From Candidatus Stoquefichus massiliensis AP9 (GTDB lineage: Bacteria > Bacillota_I > Bacilli_A > Erysipelotrichales > Coprobacillaceae), in NCBI RefSeq assembly GCF_000455285.1, contig NZ_HG005289.1, forward strand, positions 207,120 through 252,487: a stretch of DNA of 45,368 nucleotides, given 5' to 3'. The notes beneath the pieces were generated by a model, which was not told the origin of the DNA, made no database searches, and worked only from the letters and a program-made list of their open reading frames with translations. The translations under genes and the position numbers were made by a program. Within the stretch, counting starts at the first letter, position 1. The number at the start of each line of letters is the position of its first letter. Of the stretch, positions 34,213-43,833 are shown piece by piece.

Positions 34213-35457
34213 CTAGATATTGGTCAAATTATCCATTTGTCCAAATAAAATAAATAATAGTAAGCTTGTAGGATTAAAAAAACTAGATTCAGCAATTGAG
34301 GTGATTAATAAATATAATATAATACTTCCCATTGCCAATGAAATAACCTTGCTTTTCTTATATTTTTTTAATATACAATTTATAAAATAAATTATAACCA
34401 AACAAAATATAGCAGTTCCAAATATCCCAGTTTGAGCAAAAATAGCAGGCCAAAAACTATCATTTAGAAAATATGATTCTAAAGCACTCATTCCGAAATT
34501 ATTATCATAGTTTAATTTAACATATAGAGGTGAATAAAACTGTTCTGCAATAGTTGTACCAAAGGTCCCAAATCCTGTACCAAGAGGAAAATGTTTAATC
34601 ATTAAATCGAAACTATCATTTAATAAAATTGATCTTGGTGAATATCTAGTTGGACTAAAAAAATAATTTATAATTGTATCTTTTGTAAGAAATAACATTG
34701 ATATTATTCCACCAATTCCAATTGGAATGAAATTAATTTCTTTTTTCATTATAAAAAGAAAAATATAAAACATCCAATATACAAATATGAAAGCAATTGC
34801 CTTAGACCTAAATGTTGTAAATATTATAAAACTGCAACAAATCAAATAAAAAATATTTTTATGATTATAGTTTGAATACGAGAGAATTGCTATTAAAGTT
34901 ACCATTGCCACCGCAAGGTACGTAGGATGTCCAAACATCAACTGTAAACTCTCCATAAAATATCTATATTCATTTTTTGGATAAATTGGATGAAAAAATA
35001 TGTCATGGATAATTAGCAATGTAAAAATTATAACTAATAATTTTGAGATTGGTGTAATAACTTGAATAAAGTCAAAATTAGTTTTTCTCGTATAAACAGA
35101 AGCTGCTAAATAAGCAATTATAAATTTACTAACTATTAAACCAGCATCAATTAATGCAGGAAAAAACAATTGATAGTTATATATAAGATTTGATATAAGA
35201 CCAAAAGATAAAAATAACATCCATAATATTAATAGCATTTTATAATTTTTAATGAGAAATAGTGTATTTTTCAAAAGATATAGTACAAAAAATACAGTTA
35301 ATATTTCATCAATATAATTTAAATATTGATAATCAGATAAACATTTAATAAAAAAAAGTATTAAAAATAAAAGATTTGAAACTACCACTTTTTTATCAAG
35401 ATTTAAATTTTTAATTAATGATGTTAGTTTATTTAATATATTGTCACAGTATTTCAT
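34213..35457 (-). CDS. wzy: Wzy-type polysaccharide polymerase
   Basis: A 414-residue membrane protein with about 10-12 hydrophobic segments and the O-antigen ligase/polymerase pattern. A large extracellular loop between late helices contains PTRYSPRSILLNDSFDLM and FPLGTGFGTFGTT, the usual Wzy loop near a G(T/F)G motif. It polymerises lipid-linked repeat units outside the membrane. Wzy sequences diverge fast, so the call rests on topology and on its position beside GTs and Wzx. The start overlaps the GT32 stop by 14 bases. Confidence 0.8.
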   Translation of the reverse strand: MKYCDNILNKLTSLIKNLNLDKKVVVSNLLFLILFFIKCLSDYQYLNYIDEILTVFFVLYLLKNTLFLIKNYKMLLILWMLFLSFGLISNLIYNYQLFFPALIDAGLIVSKFIIAYLAASVYTRKTNFDFIQVITPISKLLVIIFTLLIIHDIFFHPIYPKNEYRYFMESLQLMFGHPTYLAVAMVTLIAILSYSNYNHKNIFYLICCSFIIFTTFRSKAIAFIFVYWMFYIFLFIMKKEINFIPIGIGGIISMLFLTKDTIINYFFSPTRYSPRSILLNDSFDLMIKHFPLGTGFGTFGTTIAEQFYSPLYVKLNYDNNFGMSALESYFLNDSFWPAIFAQTGIFGTAIFCLVIIYFINCILKKYKKSKVISLAMGSIILYLLITSIAESSFFNPTSLLLFILFGQMDNLTNI

Positions 35458-36388
35458 TGAAATATGTTCCTTTCTTATAAAACTGCTCTACAGAAAATTT
35501 ATAACTTAATTTGTGAAAATCTGTTAATTGTTTTGTGGCATTCCATATATTTTCATCATAATCATCAAACAATCTTAATAATAAAATATGAGGTATAGAA
35601 TTCGGAAAAGGTATGACTCTTTGCCATTCTTGAGGATAAGTCTCTATAGCTAATTCAAAAAAATCATGGATAAGAAAATAATCTATTAAAATATTGTTAT
35701 ATCTCCAATATTCATATATCAGTTCTCTTGTTAATAGTATAATTGGATGATTAGTACATGATGTCATAAACCAACTTGATATGCGAGTAGAATGTCCATC
35801 TAACCCTGGTTTTAGATTTTGATAAACAAACAAATCCGAATCAAAGATATAGGAAGGATAATTGCTTCCAGAACAAAAAACTGTTGCATCAATCCAAGTA
35901 CCGCCATATTTAGCTAATAATTCTAATCTAAGAAGATCAGAGAAATGAGTTTTTGTTATTATGTTGTCATCTACCTTTCTCTGAATGAAGTCAGGAAAGT
36001 TAATATAATCTCTATAATTATTTTCTGTAATCAATATAATTTCTTTGTTTAATAAATTTTTTTGCAATGAATCATAACATTTTTGTACTAAAATAGGTGC
36101 ATTTTCCAGGCCTTGCAACCAACATACCCATATTTTATTTGTTTTTATTCTTTCTAGATTATCCATACAATGTTCTGATTTGTATTTTTTAATAAAATCT
36201 AAATTTCTTTTTCTTAGTTTTTTTTGAATCTTGTTATTAACAGAAAGTCTCACAATTTCTAGTGATTTTGCTGAAAAACCGTTCAATATAGTTTGAAAAA
36301 TAGCAAATATTAATACATGAGCCTTGGCATACTGTTTCAATATATTAATGCCATCAACTTTCTTAAATAAAATAATGAATTTTTTCAA
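35444..36388 (-). CDS. Capsular polysaccharide synthesis protein, GT32-like
   Basis: A 314-residue protein. The central region KIWVCWLQGLENAPILVQKCYDS (in two parts) leads to HFSDLLRLELLAKYGGTWIDATVFCSG, which contains the DxD-type motif and YGG of GT32/Caps_synth enzymes. It would transfer a sugar in repeat-unit assembly. I start at TTG 36388 because GAGGTG is six bases upstream; the frame extends to a TTG at 36406 that lacks a site. It lies 45 bp downstream of licD. Confidence 0.85.
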   Translation of the reverse strand: MKKFIILFKKVDGINILKQYAKAHVLIFAIFQTILNGFSAKSLEIVRLSVNNKIQKKLRKRNLDFIKKYKSEHCMDNLERIKTNKIWVCWLQGLENAPILVQKCYDSLQKNLLNKEIILITENNYRDYINFPDFIQRKVDDNIITKTHFSDLLRLELLAKYGGTWIDATVFCSGSNYPSYIFDSDLFVYQNLKPGLDGHSTRISSWFMTSCTNHPIILLTRELIYEYWRYNNILIDYFLIHDFFELAIETYPQEWQRVIPFPNSIPHILLLRLFDDYDENIWNATKQLTDFHKLSYKFSVEQFYKKGTYFNEIL

Positions 36389-36433
36389 AAAAACACCTCT
36401 TTTCAAAATTATAATATATTCTAAGTTAAATAC

Positions 36434-37261
36434 TTAATCTTCTTTCAAGTAAGTTTTATAGAAATGATGACCAATTCTTTCTTCTTTTGGTGGTAACTTC
36501 ATATAATTGCCATACATCGATGTTAATATTCGGTCATACTCTTTAGGTATGTAAAAATTATATTTTTCAAATTTGTGTAGTATTGATTCATCAAAATCAC
36601 TTTTCAAATAAATATCCTTTTTAAATCCAGATAACCACACCCCACAGCCAATATATTTTGATTCAGCATATTTATATTTTTGTGAAAGATACAATAATTT
36701 ATTTCTAAAATATTGTTTTCCAAAAATTTTAGAAACTAAATATAAAATAACCTCAATAATATTTCTAAACAATTTGTATCTTTTATTTATCATCGGTTTT
36801 ATTCTAGTAGAGCGAAACATAAGTGATGAGTAATGATCAATTTTTCTTGCATGACGAATTACATCCTTATAATCATTTCCTAAACCATCCATTGGATATA
36901 TATCAATAAATACACCCATTCCACAATCTACTTCATTATCAGTTTCAATTTTGTATCTATTATCGCTTACCCTAGCAATCATATAAGGATACTTATCATT
37001 ATATCGAGGCTCAAAAATTTCTAAAAACGAAAATTTTTTTGAATATTTAGGAAAACATGATAAAAATTTTTCATAATTTTCTCTATCCATTGCAATATCT
37101 AAGTCATCATCCCAAGGGATAAAACCATTATGTCTAATTGCCCCAATTAAAGTTCCATACATTAAAAAATACTTAATATCTTCTATTTCACAAATTTCAT
37201 GTACAAATTTCATAACTTCTAAGGCCCCACTTTGAACATAGCTATTAGATATTTCTTTCAT
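36434..37261 (-). CDS. licD: LicD family phosphocholine transferase
   Basis: A 275-residue protein with the LicD hallmark YGTLIGAIRHNGFIPWDDDLDIAM (about residues 40-62), where the DDDLD cluster binds metal, and later DIYPMDGLGND. LicD enzymes transfer phosphocholine from CDP-choline to sugars of teichoic acid or capsule. Other family members move other phospho-groups, but the LicA-like, LicC and BCCT genes 10 kb downstream make phosphocholine the best guess. The start lies within the end of the WchF-like gene (17-base overlap). GAGGAA precedes ATG 37261. Confidence 0.88.
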   Translation of the reverse strand: MKEISNSYVQSGALEVMKFVHEICEIEDIKYFLMYGTLIGAIRHNGFIPWDDDLDIAMDRENYEKFLSCFPKYSKKFSFLEIFEPRYNDKYPYMIARVSDNRYKIETDNEVDCGMGVFIDIYPMDGLGNDYKDVIRHARKIDHYSSLMFRSTRIKPMINKRYKLFRNIIEVILYLVSKIFGKQYFRNKLLYLSQKYKYAESKYIGCGVWLSGFKKDIYLKSDFDESILHKFEKYNFYIPKEYDRILTSMYGNYMKLPPKEERIGHHFYKTYLKED

Positions 37262-38408
37262 TTATTATTTCCTCATACTTTCCTACAATCAAATCCCAGC
37301 TATAATGCTCATTAATCCTTTTCTTTGCATTATTGGATAATTCAGCTAAGTCTTTTTCTTTAATTAATTCTAAATTATTGATAAGTCTTGCCAGATTCAT
37401 ATCCTCTTTATTCCAATAGACAGCACCATCTTCTCCAACTTCTTCATTAAATCCAACATCTAATAATAAATTTAAGTCTGTTGTTGCTAGAGCTTCCAGT
37501 AATGATGGATTGGTCCCTCCAACCTCATGTCCATGAAGATATCCATAGGCATTCTCTCTAATTTTCTTTAACAACTGTTGATTATAGACTGTTCCTACAA
37601 ATTTAATTCTTAAATCCTTATCAAAATGTGTTTGTTTCTTCAATTCTTCATAGAATTTGTTTTCTTCAACATTTGTAATTAATACAAAGTCTTTCTTTGT
37701 ATCAGATTTCATAAACTCTTTAATCATTGTTTCATAGTTATTTTCTGGTACAAATCTACCAACTACTAGATAATATTCTTTTGGTTTAACATCTTCATCT
37801 TTATACCATTTAAGAAGCTTTTCATCATCGTCTTGTAAAGTCGACTTTGTCGTATCAGCTCCATAAGCAATAAAAGTTGTCTTTGGTTGATATTGTTTAT
37901 AATTTTCCTGGATATATACTTCTATGTTCTCAGAATCACAGATTAATAAATCAGCATGTTTAACCATGAGTTTTTCTGATAATTTCCAATATTTTCTGAT
38001 TAAATAGTTCCATTTTGCTCTTTTCCATTCGTGACCATCAGGATTGACAAAAACTTTGCAATTCAAAGCATGTAATTGCTTAACATATTTACCTACAAAT
38101 GGACCAATTCGACATGCAAGAATATATACAATAGCGTATTCTAAATTATTTTTTTTAATATAATCTACACAATATTTTAATGCAGAAATATCATAATAAA
38201 CTGCCTTAGCTGGTCCTATATTGGGAACATTAACATTAAAGCAATGAGCAGTTTTATACTGAAATTCTTTAGTATCATTGGATAGACAAGAAACATGATA
38301 TTTTATGTTCTCATCTTTTTGTCTTGAAACTAGTTCATCTACAAAAGTTTCAAAGCCTCCATAGTTAGCTGGAATACCTTTTGATCCTATAATAAATACA
38401 TTTTTCAT
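37245..38408 (-). CDS. Rhamnosyltransferase, GT4 with DUF1972 (Cps2T/WchF-like)
   Basis: A 387-residue GT-B enzyme. The N-terminal DUF1972 domain starts NVFIIGSKGIPANYGGFETFVDEL, the pattern of beta-1,4-rhamnosyltransferases Cps2T/WchF. The C-terminal GT4 part has YYLVVGRFVPENNYE and the acceptor/donor loop GYLHGHEVGGTNPSLLEALA. It probably adds L-rhamnose as second sugar, fed by the dTDP-rhamnose genes just upstream. It follows the initiating transferase by 41 bp. Confidence 0.9.
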   Translation of the reverse strand: MKNVFIIGSKGIPANYGGFETFVDELVSRQKDENIKYHVSCLSNDTKEFQYKTAHCFNVNVPNIGPAKAVYYDISALKYCVDYIKKNNLEYAIVYILACRIGPFVGKYVKQLHALNCKVFVNPDGHEWKRAKWNYLIRKYWKLSEKLMVKHADLLICDSENIEVYIQENYKQYQPKTTFIAYGADTTKSTLQDDDEKLLKWYKDEDVKPKEYYLVVGRFVPENNYETMIKEFMKSDTKKDFVLITNVEENKFYEELKKQTHFDKDLRIKFVGTVYNQQLLKKIRENAYGYLHGHEVGGTNPSLLEALATTDLNLLLDVGFNEEVGEDGAVYWNKEDMNLARLINNLELIKEKDLAELSNNAKKRINEHYSWDLIVGKYEEIINERNI

Positions 38409-38449
38409 ATATCTATTCCTTTCCTTAATGAATATACTTTACGAAAAAG

Positions 38450-39799
38450 TTATAAAGCGCCTTTTCCATAAATTACACTTTTTACTGTTTTATAAATAAT
38501 AACTAAATCCAAACCCAAAGACCAATTTCGATAATAATAATCGTCTAATTGGCATCTATCTTTAAAACCAATATCATTTCTTCCATTTGCTTGCCACATT
38601 CCTGTGATACCCGGTTTACAAGCAATTACAGATTCATAATAAATATCCATATCTATTTTTTCTCTAGGTAAATAAGGCCGTGGTCCTACCAAACTCATTT
38701 CACCTTTAATAACATTTATGAATTGAGGAAATTCATCTAATGAACTTTTTCTGAGAAAATGTCCTACTTCTGTAATACGTGGATCATTTATTAATTTCTT
38801 ATTTTCCAAATATTCTCTCTTGATTTCAGGATCTTTCTCCATTAATTCTTCTAAAACTTTTTCAGCATTTGGAATCATAGACCTATATTTATAAATGTAT
38901 ATAGGTTTTCCATCTTTACCAATTCTTTCTTGTTTAAAGAAAATAGGCTCTGTATCTCCATTTTTCTTGTTTTTATGAGAAACAAATAAAGTTAATGGAA
39001 TCAAAAGAACACATCCAACAATTCCCGCACAAATATCAATGATTCTCTTAATAATTCTCTCTATAAATCCTAATTTACCTCGAGATGTAGATATAAGTAA
39101 TTCACCATCATAATCATTAACTTTAGAATTAAATGTCATTGTAAAATTAAGTTCTGGCAAAATCTTTACTATGTTAACTTTGCCAAATATTCGTTTTGAA
39201 ACATTGTCAATCTGGTCTTTAGTTGCATTTGGAATCGCGATAATTACTTGATCAATCTTTTCTTGAATCAATATTTCTTCTAACTCACTAGACTCATAAA
39301 TATTAAACTTTTCATTTTTTCTTAATTCATCAGCATATACTTCATCATACATTTTCACAAATCCAGTGACATCTGTCAAGGCAAAGCGATTATTATGTGA
39401 AATAGTTCCTATTCTATATGCATGATTGCCCGTTCCAATAACAAGTGTTTTTCTTGCTAACCACTTCCTTAACATAATTCTTAATAATCTATTGACAAAT
39501 ACAGAAACAAAGAACTGAAAAAAGCCTACACATATGATTATTGGAAAATAATTCCAATTTGGGTATATAAATACAAGAGACAATGCACAAAAATATATAA
39601 ATGCTTTTGCATCACTCCTAATTTCATCCCATACCAATGTAGACTCAATTTTGTAATGTTTAAAAATAAATATAACAATAAACCAAATGGCGCCTATTTG
39701 CCATAATATCCCATCATTTAAATGAAAAACACTGCTAAATAAATAGAAAAAGAATGTCTCTATAATGAATAATAGAACTGCATAAAAATTCTCTTTCAT
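38450..39799 (-). CDS. Initiating sugar-phosphate transferase (WbaP/CpsE-like)
   Basis: A 449-residue polyprenyl-phosphate glycosyl-1-phosphate transferase. N-terminal helices (1-125) are followed by a CoA-binding-like region (KTLVIGTGNHAYRIG) and a hydrophobic re-entrant segment (DICAGIVGCVLLIPLTLFV). The catalytic domain carries FKQERIGKDGKPIYIYKYRSM, SLDEFPQFINVIKGEMSLVG (in overlapping pieces) and the end LGLDLVIIYKTVKSVIYGKGA. It links the first sugar phosphate to undecaprenyl phosphate. It opens the second transcription unit of the locus, with its own promoters. Confidence 0.93.
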   Translation of the reverse strand: MKENFYAVLLFIIETFFFYLFSSVFHLNDGILWQIGAIWFIVIFIFKHYKIESTLVWDEIRSDAKAFIYFCALSLVFIYPNWNYFPIIICVGFFQFFVSVFVNRLLRIMLRKWLARKTLVIGTGNHAYRIGTISHNNRFALTDVTGFVKMYDEVYADELRKNEKFNIYESSELEEILIQEKIDQVIIAIPNATKDQIDNVSKRIFGKVNIVKILPELNFTMTFNSKVNDYDGELLISTSRGKLGFIERIIKRIIDICAGIVGCVLLIPLTLFVSHKNKKNGDTEPIFFKQERIGKDGKPIYIYKYRSMIPNAEKVLEELMEKDPEIKREYLENKKLINDPRITEVGHFLRKSSLDEFPQFINVIKGEMSLVGPRPYLPREKIDMDIYYESVIACKPGITGMWQANGRNDIGFKDRCQLDDYYYRNWSLGLDLVIIYKTVKSVIYGKGAL

Positions 39800-39835
39800 A
39801 TATTAAGCCTCCCATTCCCAAATCGAACTCATATC

Positions 39836-39864
39836 ATTTAATCATATAATTGATTAAATGTCAA
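39836..39864 (-). promoter_or_regulatory. Promoter with overlapping palindrome before the initiating transferase
   Basis: Minus-strand TTGACA (39859-39864), 17-base spacer and TTAAAT (39836-39841). The stretch 39836-39859 is a palindrome, ATTTAATCA-N6-TGATTAAAT, covering the -10 and spacer. It is a strong candidate for a repressor operator. Confidence 0.55.
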
Positions 39865-39889
39865 AACATATTTCTACATCATTAGTCAT

Positions 39890-39918
39890 ATTATAACAGT
39901 TTATGAGTCATTCAACAA
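39890..39918 (-). promoter_or_regulatory. Second promoter before the initiating transferase
   Basis: Minus-strand TTGTTG (39913-39918), 17-base spacer and a consensus TATAAT (39890-39895). Its start site would lie about 20 bp upstream of the other promoter's -35 box. Confidence 0.6.
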
Positions 39919-40012
39919 CCTTCAATTTTAAATTAAATATGACAATTCATTTATCCCTTAAAGTACACTTTTTTGTATGGTAAAAATTGTTAAATTAAAT
40001 AGATTATTCAAT

Positions 40013-40043
40013 AAAAAAAGATGCTTATATAACATAAACATCT
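40013..40043 (-). terminator. Terminator of the rml operon
   Basis: Minus-strand stem AGATGTTTAT/ATAAGCATCT (one T-G wobble) followed by T7. It separates rmlD from the downstream polysaccharide genes. Confidence 0.75.
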
Positions 40044-40051
40044 GATGTTTG

Positions 40052-40079
40052 TTAAAGTGTACTTTTGCGTACACTTTAA
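40052..40079. repeat. 11-bp inverted repeat after rmlD
   Basis: TTAAAGTGTAC (40052-40062) and GTACACTTTAA (40069-40079), 6-nt loop, starting eight bases after the rmlD stop. A 12-bp inverted copy of its core (AAAGTACACTTT) lies at 39960-39971. Confidence 0.7.
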
Positions 40080-40086
40080 TTTTACA

Positions 40087-40929
40087 CTATTCTTCAATTA
40101 TCTTCAAGTATCGATTTAAAGCATCTTGCCATGTAGGTAATCTGTTAAATCCATGTCTATCTAATTCACCTTTATTCATACGACTATTAGATGGTCTTTT
40201 TGCTTTAGCAGGAAAAGCATTTGAATCAACCGGTGTCACTTTGACATCTATATCTGCTTGCTTAAAGATTTCACATGCAAATTCATACCATGAACATATT
40301 CCTTCATTTGTTGCATGGTATGTTCCATATTCTTGTGTTTGTATCATATCTACACATAACTTTGCTAAATCATATGTATAAGTTGGTGATCCAATCTGAT
40401 CATCAACCACTGAAACTGCTCCTCTTTCTTTTCCTAATCGTAACATTGTTTTAATAAAGTTATTACCATTCAATCCAAATACCCATGAAATACGAATAAT
40501 AAAATGTTTAGGTAACTTTTCAACAATGAGTTCACCTTCATATTTTGTTTGACCATAAACATTTAATGGTTCTCTATAATCGTATTCATTCCATGGTTCT
40601 TCTCCTAATCCATTAAAAACATAATCAGTAGAAAAATACATCATTGGTATATCTAACTCTTTACAAACATTTGCAATATTCTCAGTTCCATCTCTATTCA
40701 CCTTTCTGCATAACTCTACTTCATCTTCTGCCTTATCTACAGCGGTCCATGCAGCACAATGAATAACTGCATCAGCATTAGTGTTATGAATCACTTCATC
40801 AACTTGTTTTGCATTAGTAATATCCATTTCATCAATATCCACACCAATTGCCTCTATATTTCTTTTTTGACATTCATTAACTATATCATAGCCTAATTGA
40901 CCTTTTACACCTGTCACCAATATTTTCAT
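40087..40929 (-). CDS. rmlD: dTDP-4-dehydrorhamnose reductase
   Basis: A 280-residue short-chain dehydrogenase-type reductase. MKILVTGVKGQLGYDI is the NAD(P) glycine motif, STDYVFNG carries the catalytic Thr region, and YGQTKYEGE gives the YxxxK pair. It makes the last step to dTDP-L-rhamnose. Length is normal. It is the last gene of the rml operon, 16 bp after the GH25 gene, and is followed by a terminator. Confidence 0.94.
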   Translation of the reverse strand: MKILVTGVKGQLGYDIVNECQKRNIEAIGVDIDEMDITNAKQVDEVIHNTNADAVIHCAAWTAVDKAEDEVELCRKVNRDGTENIANVCKELDIPMMYFSTDYVFNGLGEEPWNEYDYREPLNVYGQTKYEGELIVEKLPKHFIIRISWVFGLNGNNFIKTMLRLGKERGAVSVVDDQIGSPTYTYDLAKLCVDMIQTQEYGTYHATNEGICSWYEFACEIFKQADIDVKVTPVDSNAFPAKAKRPSNSRMNKGELDRHGFNRLPTWQDALNRYLKIIEE

Positions 40930-40945
40930 TTTATGTTCACCTACC

Positions 40946-42733
40946 TTATATTGGATATGCTCCTTTATTAACTATTTGTATTTGAATTGCTTCTGCTCTT
41001 AGTGACTGACCAATAGTCCCAGAAACCTCTCCATTTTTTGACCAATTTAGCCAGCCTTTATTTTGAATATGGAGTCTGTAGTATATATCATAATAATTTG
41101 AAATTTCTCCTGTAAGTTTTATCTTAATTGCTTCAAGCCGAAGAGCATTACCACTTGTTCCGTTCACTGAATTATTACTAGACCAATTTAACCAGCCATC
41201 ATTTTGTACATGTGTTATATAGGAAATATTCCCTGACATACCTGTTTTCTGCAATAAAGATTCTATATCTATTTTTATGTTTTCCATCCTCAATGCTTTA
41301 CCAACAGTTCCACTAATTGCTCCTTCAGATACATAGGGAGTGTCCCCATATGTTTGTACATGAGAAGAATATTTCAATTTTGATCCACCATAAAAAGACG
41401 TCTTTATAGTTTTTCCAGGTGCCTCATCTCCTTTTTTCACCATTTCAATTTGGATAGCTTCAGCACGAAGTTTCTTTCCCACAGAACCAGAGATAGCACC
41501 ATTTTTTGACCACTCTAGCCAACCCTCATTTTGAATATGTAAGCGATAATAAATATCATATTTATTTGATATATCTCCATCAAGCTTAATTTTTATGCCC
41601 TCAATCTGTAATGCTTTTCCTGTAGTTCCGCTTATTTGTCCATCCTGTTTCCATGCAGTCCATCCAATATCTTGAATGTGTGTACTGTACTTTATACTTC
41701 CATTAATATTTTTATTTTCAATATTAATTTTTAGTCCTTCTAATCTTAAGGATTCCCCAGTAATTCCAGCAACTTCTTTTTTATTTACTGAATCTAGCCA
41801 CCCATATTTTTCAGAATGTGCAGTATATGAAAGTCTTGCCTCACTATTAAATGCACTAATATCAACACGCCCATTAATGCCTGACACATTTCCACTTGAA
41901 GTATATTGCCATCCATATAAGTCGTTAGTATAATCATGATTTACATATCCTAATGTTTTAGTATAAGCAGCCACCCAAGATACATACTTTAAAATTTTAG
42001 GACTATTTAATACTCCCTGTAAATAGCTTCTATAGCTATAGACATCAGCAGTGTATCCATGATTCTTCATTGTATCCATAAAAGATGATACAATTTGTTC
42101 ATAAACTTTTGTGGACTTAGGAGCTGTTAATTTTACTCCATTCTCTTTATAAGACCAATTTTCTAAATCATAATATATTGGATATGTGTTTTTTACATTT
42201 AACTTTTTTATAAGTGAAGCAAAGAAATCAGCTTCTTTTTTTGCTTCATCTGCATTAGCAGCATAACTATAAAGATATACTCCATATGGGATGTTTAATC
42301 TATTTAATGCATCAATATTATTTTTAGCTTGCTCATCAATTTGATCACTATACCAACCATATCCTAATCTTACAATAACTCCATCAATTTCCTTAGAATT
42401 CTTTACTTTTTGCCAATCAATTTTACCATTATGCTTTGATATATCAATAATTTTTTTTGAATTACTTATACCAAATAAATTATCATTTGCATCATAAAAA
42501 TTTCTTCCTTTCCAATACGGAGAAGAACTTGTTCTAAACATACTTACTTGATTAAACAATCTAGATTTTTCATCAGTTCCATTAATCCAATCATCATATT
42601 TTTGTTGTTCTGCATTTGCTATTCCTTCATGTTGTTCTTGATTAACTATATCATCCGCCAACACATTTTTAACTGGATTAACAAGAAGGATTATAAAACT
42701 AATGATAACAGATGCTATTAAATATTTTTTCAT
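40946..42733 (-). CDS. Secreted GH25 muramidase with six ChW repeats
   Basis: A 595-residue exported protein from ATG 42733 (MKKYLIASVIISF), with a signal peptide cut near VLA-DD. Residues about 95-290 are a glycoside hydrolase 25 domain: IIDISKHNGKIDWQKV, IVRLGYGWYSD, and YPIYYDLENWS with the catalytic acid pair. The rest is six clostridial hydrophobic (ChW) repeats of about 47 residues, with the GWLxWSxNGxxSGTxG pattern in most; the fourth has Gly-Asp-Thr where the Trp should be. It would cut peptidoglycan while the repeats bind the surface. It lies, unexpectedly, between rmlB and rmlD. Confidence 0.92.
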   Translation of the reverse strand: MKKYLIASVIISFIILLVNPVKNVLADDIVNQEQHEGIANAEQQKYDDWINGTDEKSRLFNQVSMFRTSSSPYWKGRNFYDANDNLFGISNSKKIIDISKHNGKIDWQKVKNSKEIDGVIVRLGYGWYSDQIDEQAKNNIDALNRLNIPYGVYLYSYAANADEAKKEADFFASLIKKLNVKNTYPIYYDLENWSYKENGVKLTAPKSTKVYEQIVSSFMDTMKNHGYTADVYSYRSYLQGVLNSPKILKYVSWVAAYTKTLGYVNHDYTNDLYGWQYTSSGNVSGINGRVDISAFNSEARLSYTAHSEKYGWLDSVNKKEVAGITGESLRLEGLKINIENKNINGSIKYSTHIQDIGWTAWKQDGQISGTTGKALQIEGIKIKLDGDISNKYDIYYRLHIQNEGWLEWSKNGAISGSVGKKLRAEAIQIEMVKKGDEAPGKTIKTSFYGGSKLKYSSHVQTYGDTPYVSEGAISGTVGKALRMENIKIDIESLLQKTGMSGNISYITHVQNDGWLNWSSNNSVNGTSGNALRLEAIKIKLTGEISNYYDIYYRLHIQNKGWLNWSKNGEVSGTIGQSLRAEAIQIQIVNKGAYPI

Positions 42734-42800
42734 TATATTCATTTCCCCTTTTAGAAACATCTCAAAGACAAAAAGTTATTATGAAAATAACTTTTTGAAA

Positions 42801-43829
42801 TTATACTCTTCCTTTTTCTTTATACATTTTATCAAAGTAATTCTGATATTCACCCGAAAGAATGTTTTGCCACCATTCTTTATTATCTAAATACCATTGA
42901 ATTGTTTGTTGTATACCTGTATCAAAGTTATATTTTGGTTTCCATCCTAATTCTGTTTCTAACTTGTGAGGATCAATAGCATATCTTCTATCATGACCTT
43001 TACGATCTTCTACAAATTTAATTAATGATTCTGGTTTATCTAATGCCTTTAAGATAGTTTGTACAACTTCTAAGTTTGTACGTTCATTATGTCCGCCAAC
43101 ATTATAAACTTCACCAACTTTACCATTTCTGACAATCAAGTCTATAGCTACACAATGATCATAAACATGTAACCAATCTCTTACATTATCACCTTTTCCA
43201 TATACAGGTAATGATTCATCAGCTAATGCTCTTGAAATCATTAAAGGAATTAATTTTTCAGGGAAATGATATGGTCCATAATTATTAGAACATCTACTAA
43301 TTGTTACTGGTAACCCATAAGTTCTATGATAAGCTAAGACAAATAAATCTGCTGAAGCTTTAGATGAACTATATGGACTAGATGTATGTAATGGTGTTTC
43401 TTCTGTAAAGAATAAATCTGGTCTATCTAATGGTAAATCACCATAAACTTCGTCAGTAGATACTTGATGATATCTTGTAATGCCATATTTATTACATGCA
43501 TCTAACAAAGTTGTTGTTCCCATGACGTTTGTTCTGACAAAACTTTCAGGATCTTCAATACTTCTATCTACATGTGATTCTGCTGCAAAATTCACAACAA
43601 CATCAAATTTTTCTTTTTCAAACAAATCAAAAATAAACTTTCTATCAGCAATATCACCTTTTACAAATTTATAATTTGGTTTCCCTTCTACTGGTTTACA
43701 TGTTTCTAAATTTCCAGCATAAGTTAATAAATCTAAATTTACAATCATATCATCTGGATACTTCTCTACCATATAATGAACAAAGTTACCACCAATAAAC
43801 CCTGCTCCACCTGTCACTAATATCTTCAT
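42801..43829 (-). CDS. rmlB: dTDP-glucose 4,6-dehydratase
   Basis: A 342-residue extended short-chain dehydrogenase. KILVTGGAGFIGGNFVHY binds NAD, STDEVYGDL carries the catalytic Thr-Asp-Glu, and SPYSSSKASADLFV contains YxxxK. It turns dTDP-glucose into the 4-keto-6-deoxy intermediate. It starts four bases after rmlC, in the same operon. Confidence 0.95.
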   Translation of the reverse strand: MKILVTGGAGFIGGNFVHYMVEKYPDDMIVNLDLLTYAGNLETCKPVEGKPNYKFVKGDIADRKFIFDLFEKEKFDVVVNFAAESHVDRSIEDPESFVRTNVMGTTTLLDACNKYGITRYHQVSTDEVYGDLPLDRPDLFFTEETPLHTSSPYSSSKASADLFVLAYHRTYGLPVTISRCSNNYGPYHFPEKLIPLMISRALADESLPVYGKGDNVRDWLHVYDHCVAIDLIVRNGKVGEVYNVGGHNERTNLEVVQTILKALDKPESLIKFVEDRKGHDRRYAIDPHKLETELGWKPKYNFDTGIQQTIQWYLDNKEWWQNILSGEYQNYFDKMYKEKGRV

Positions 43830-43833
43830 TTAT

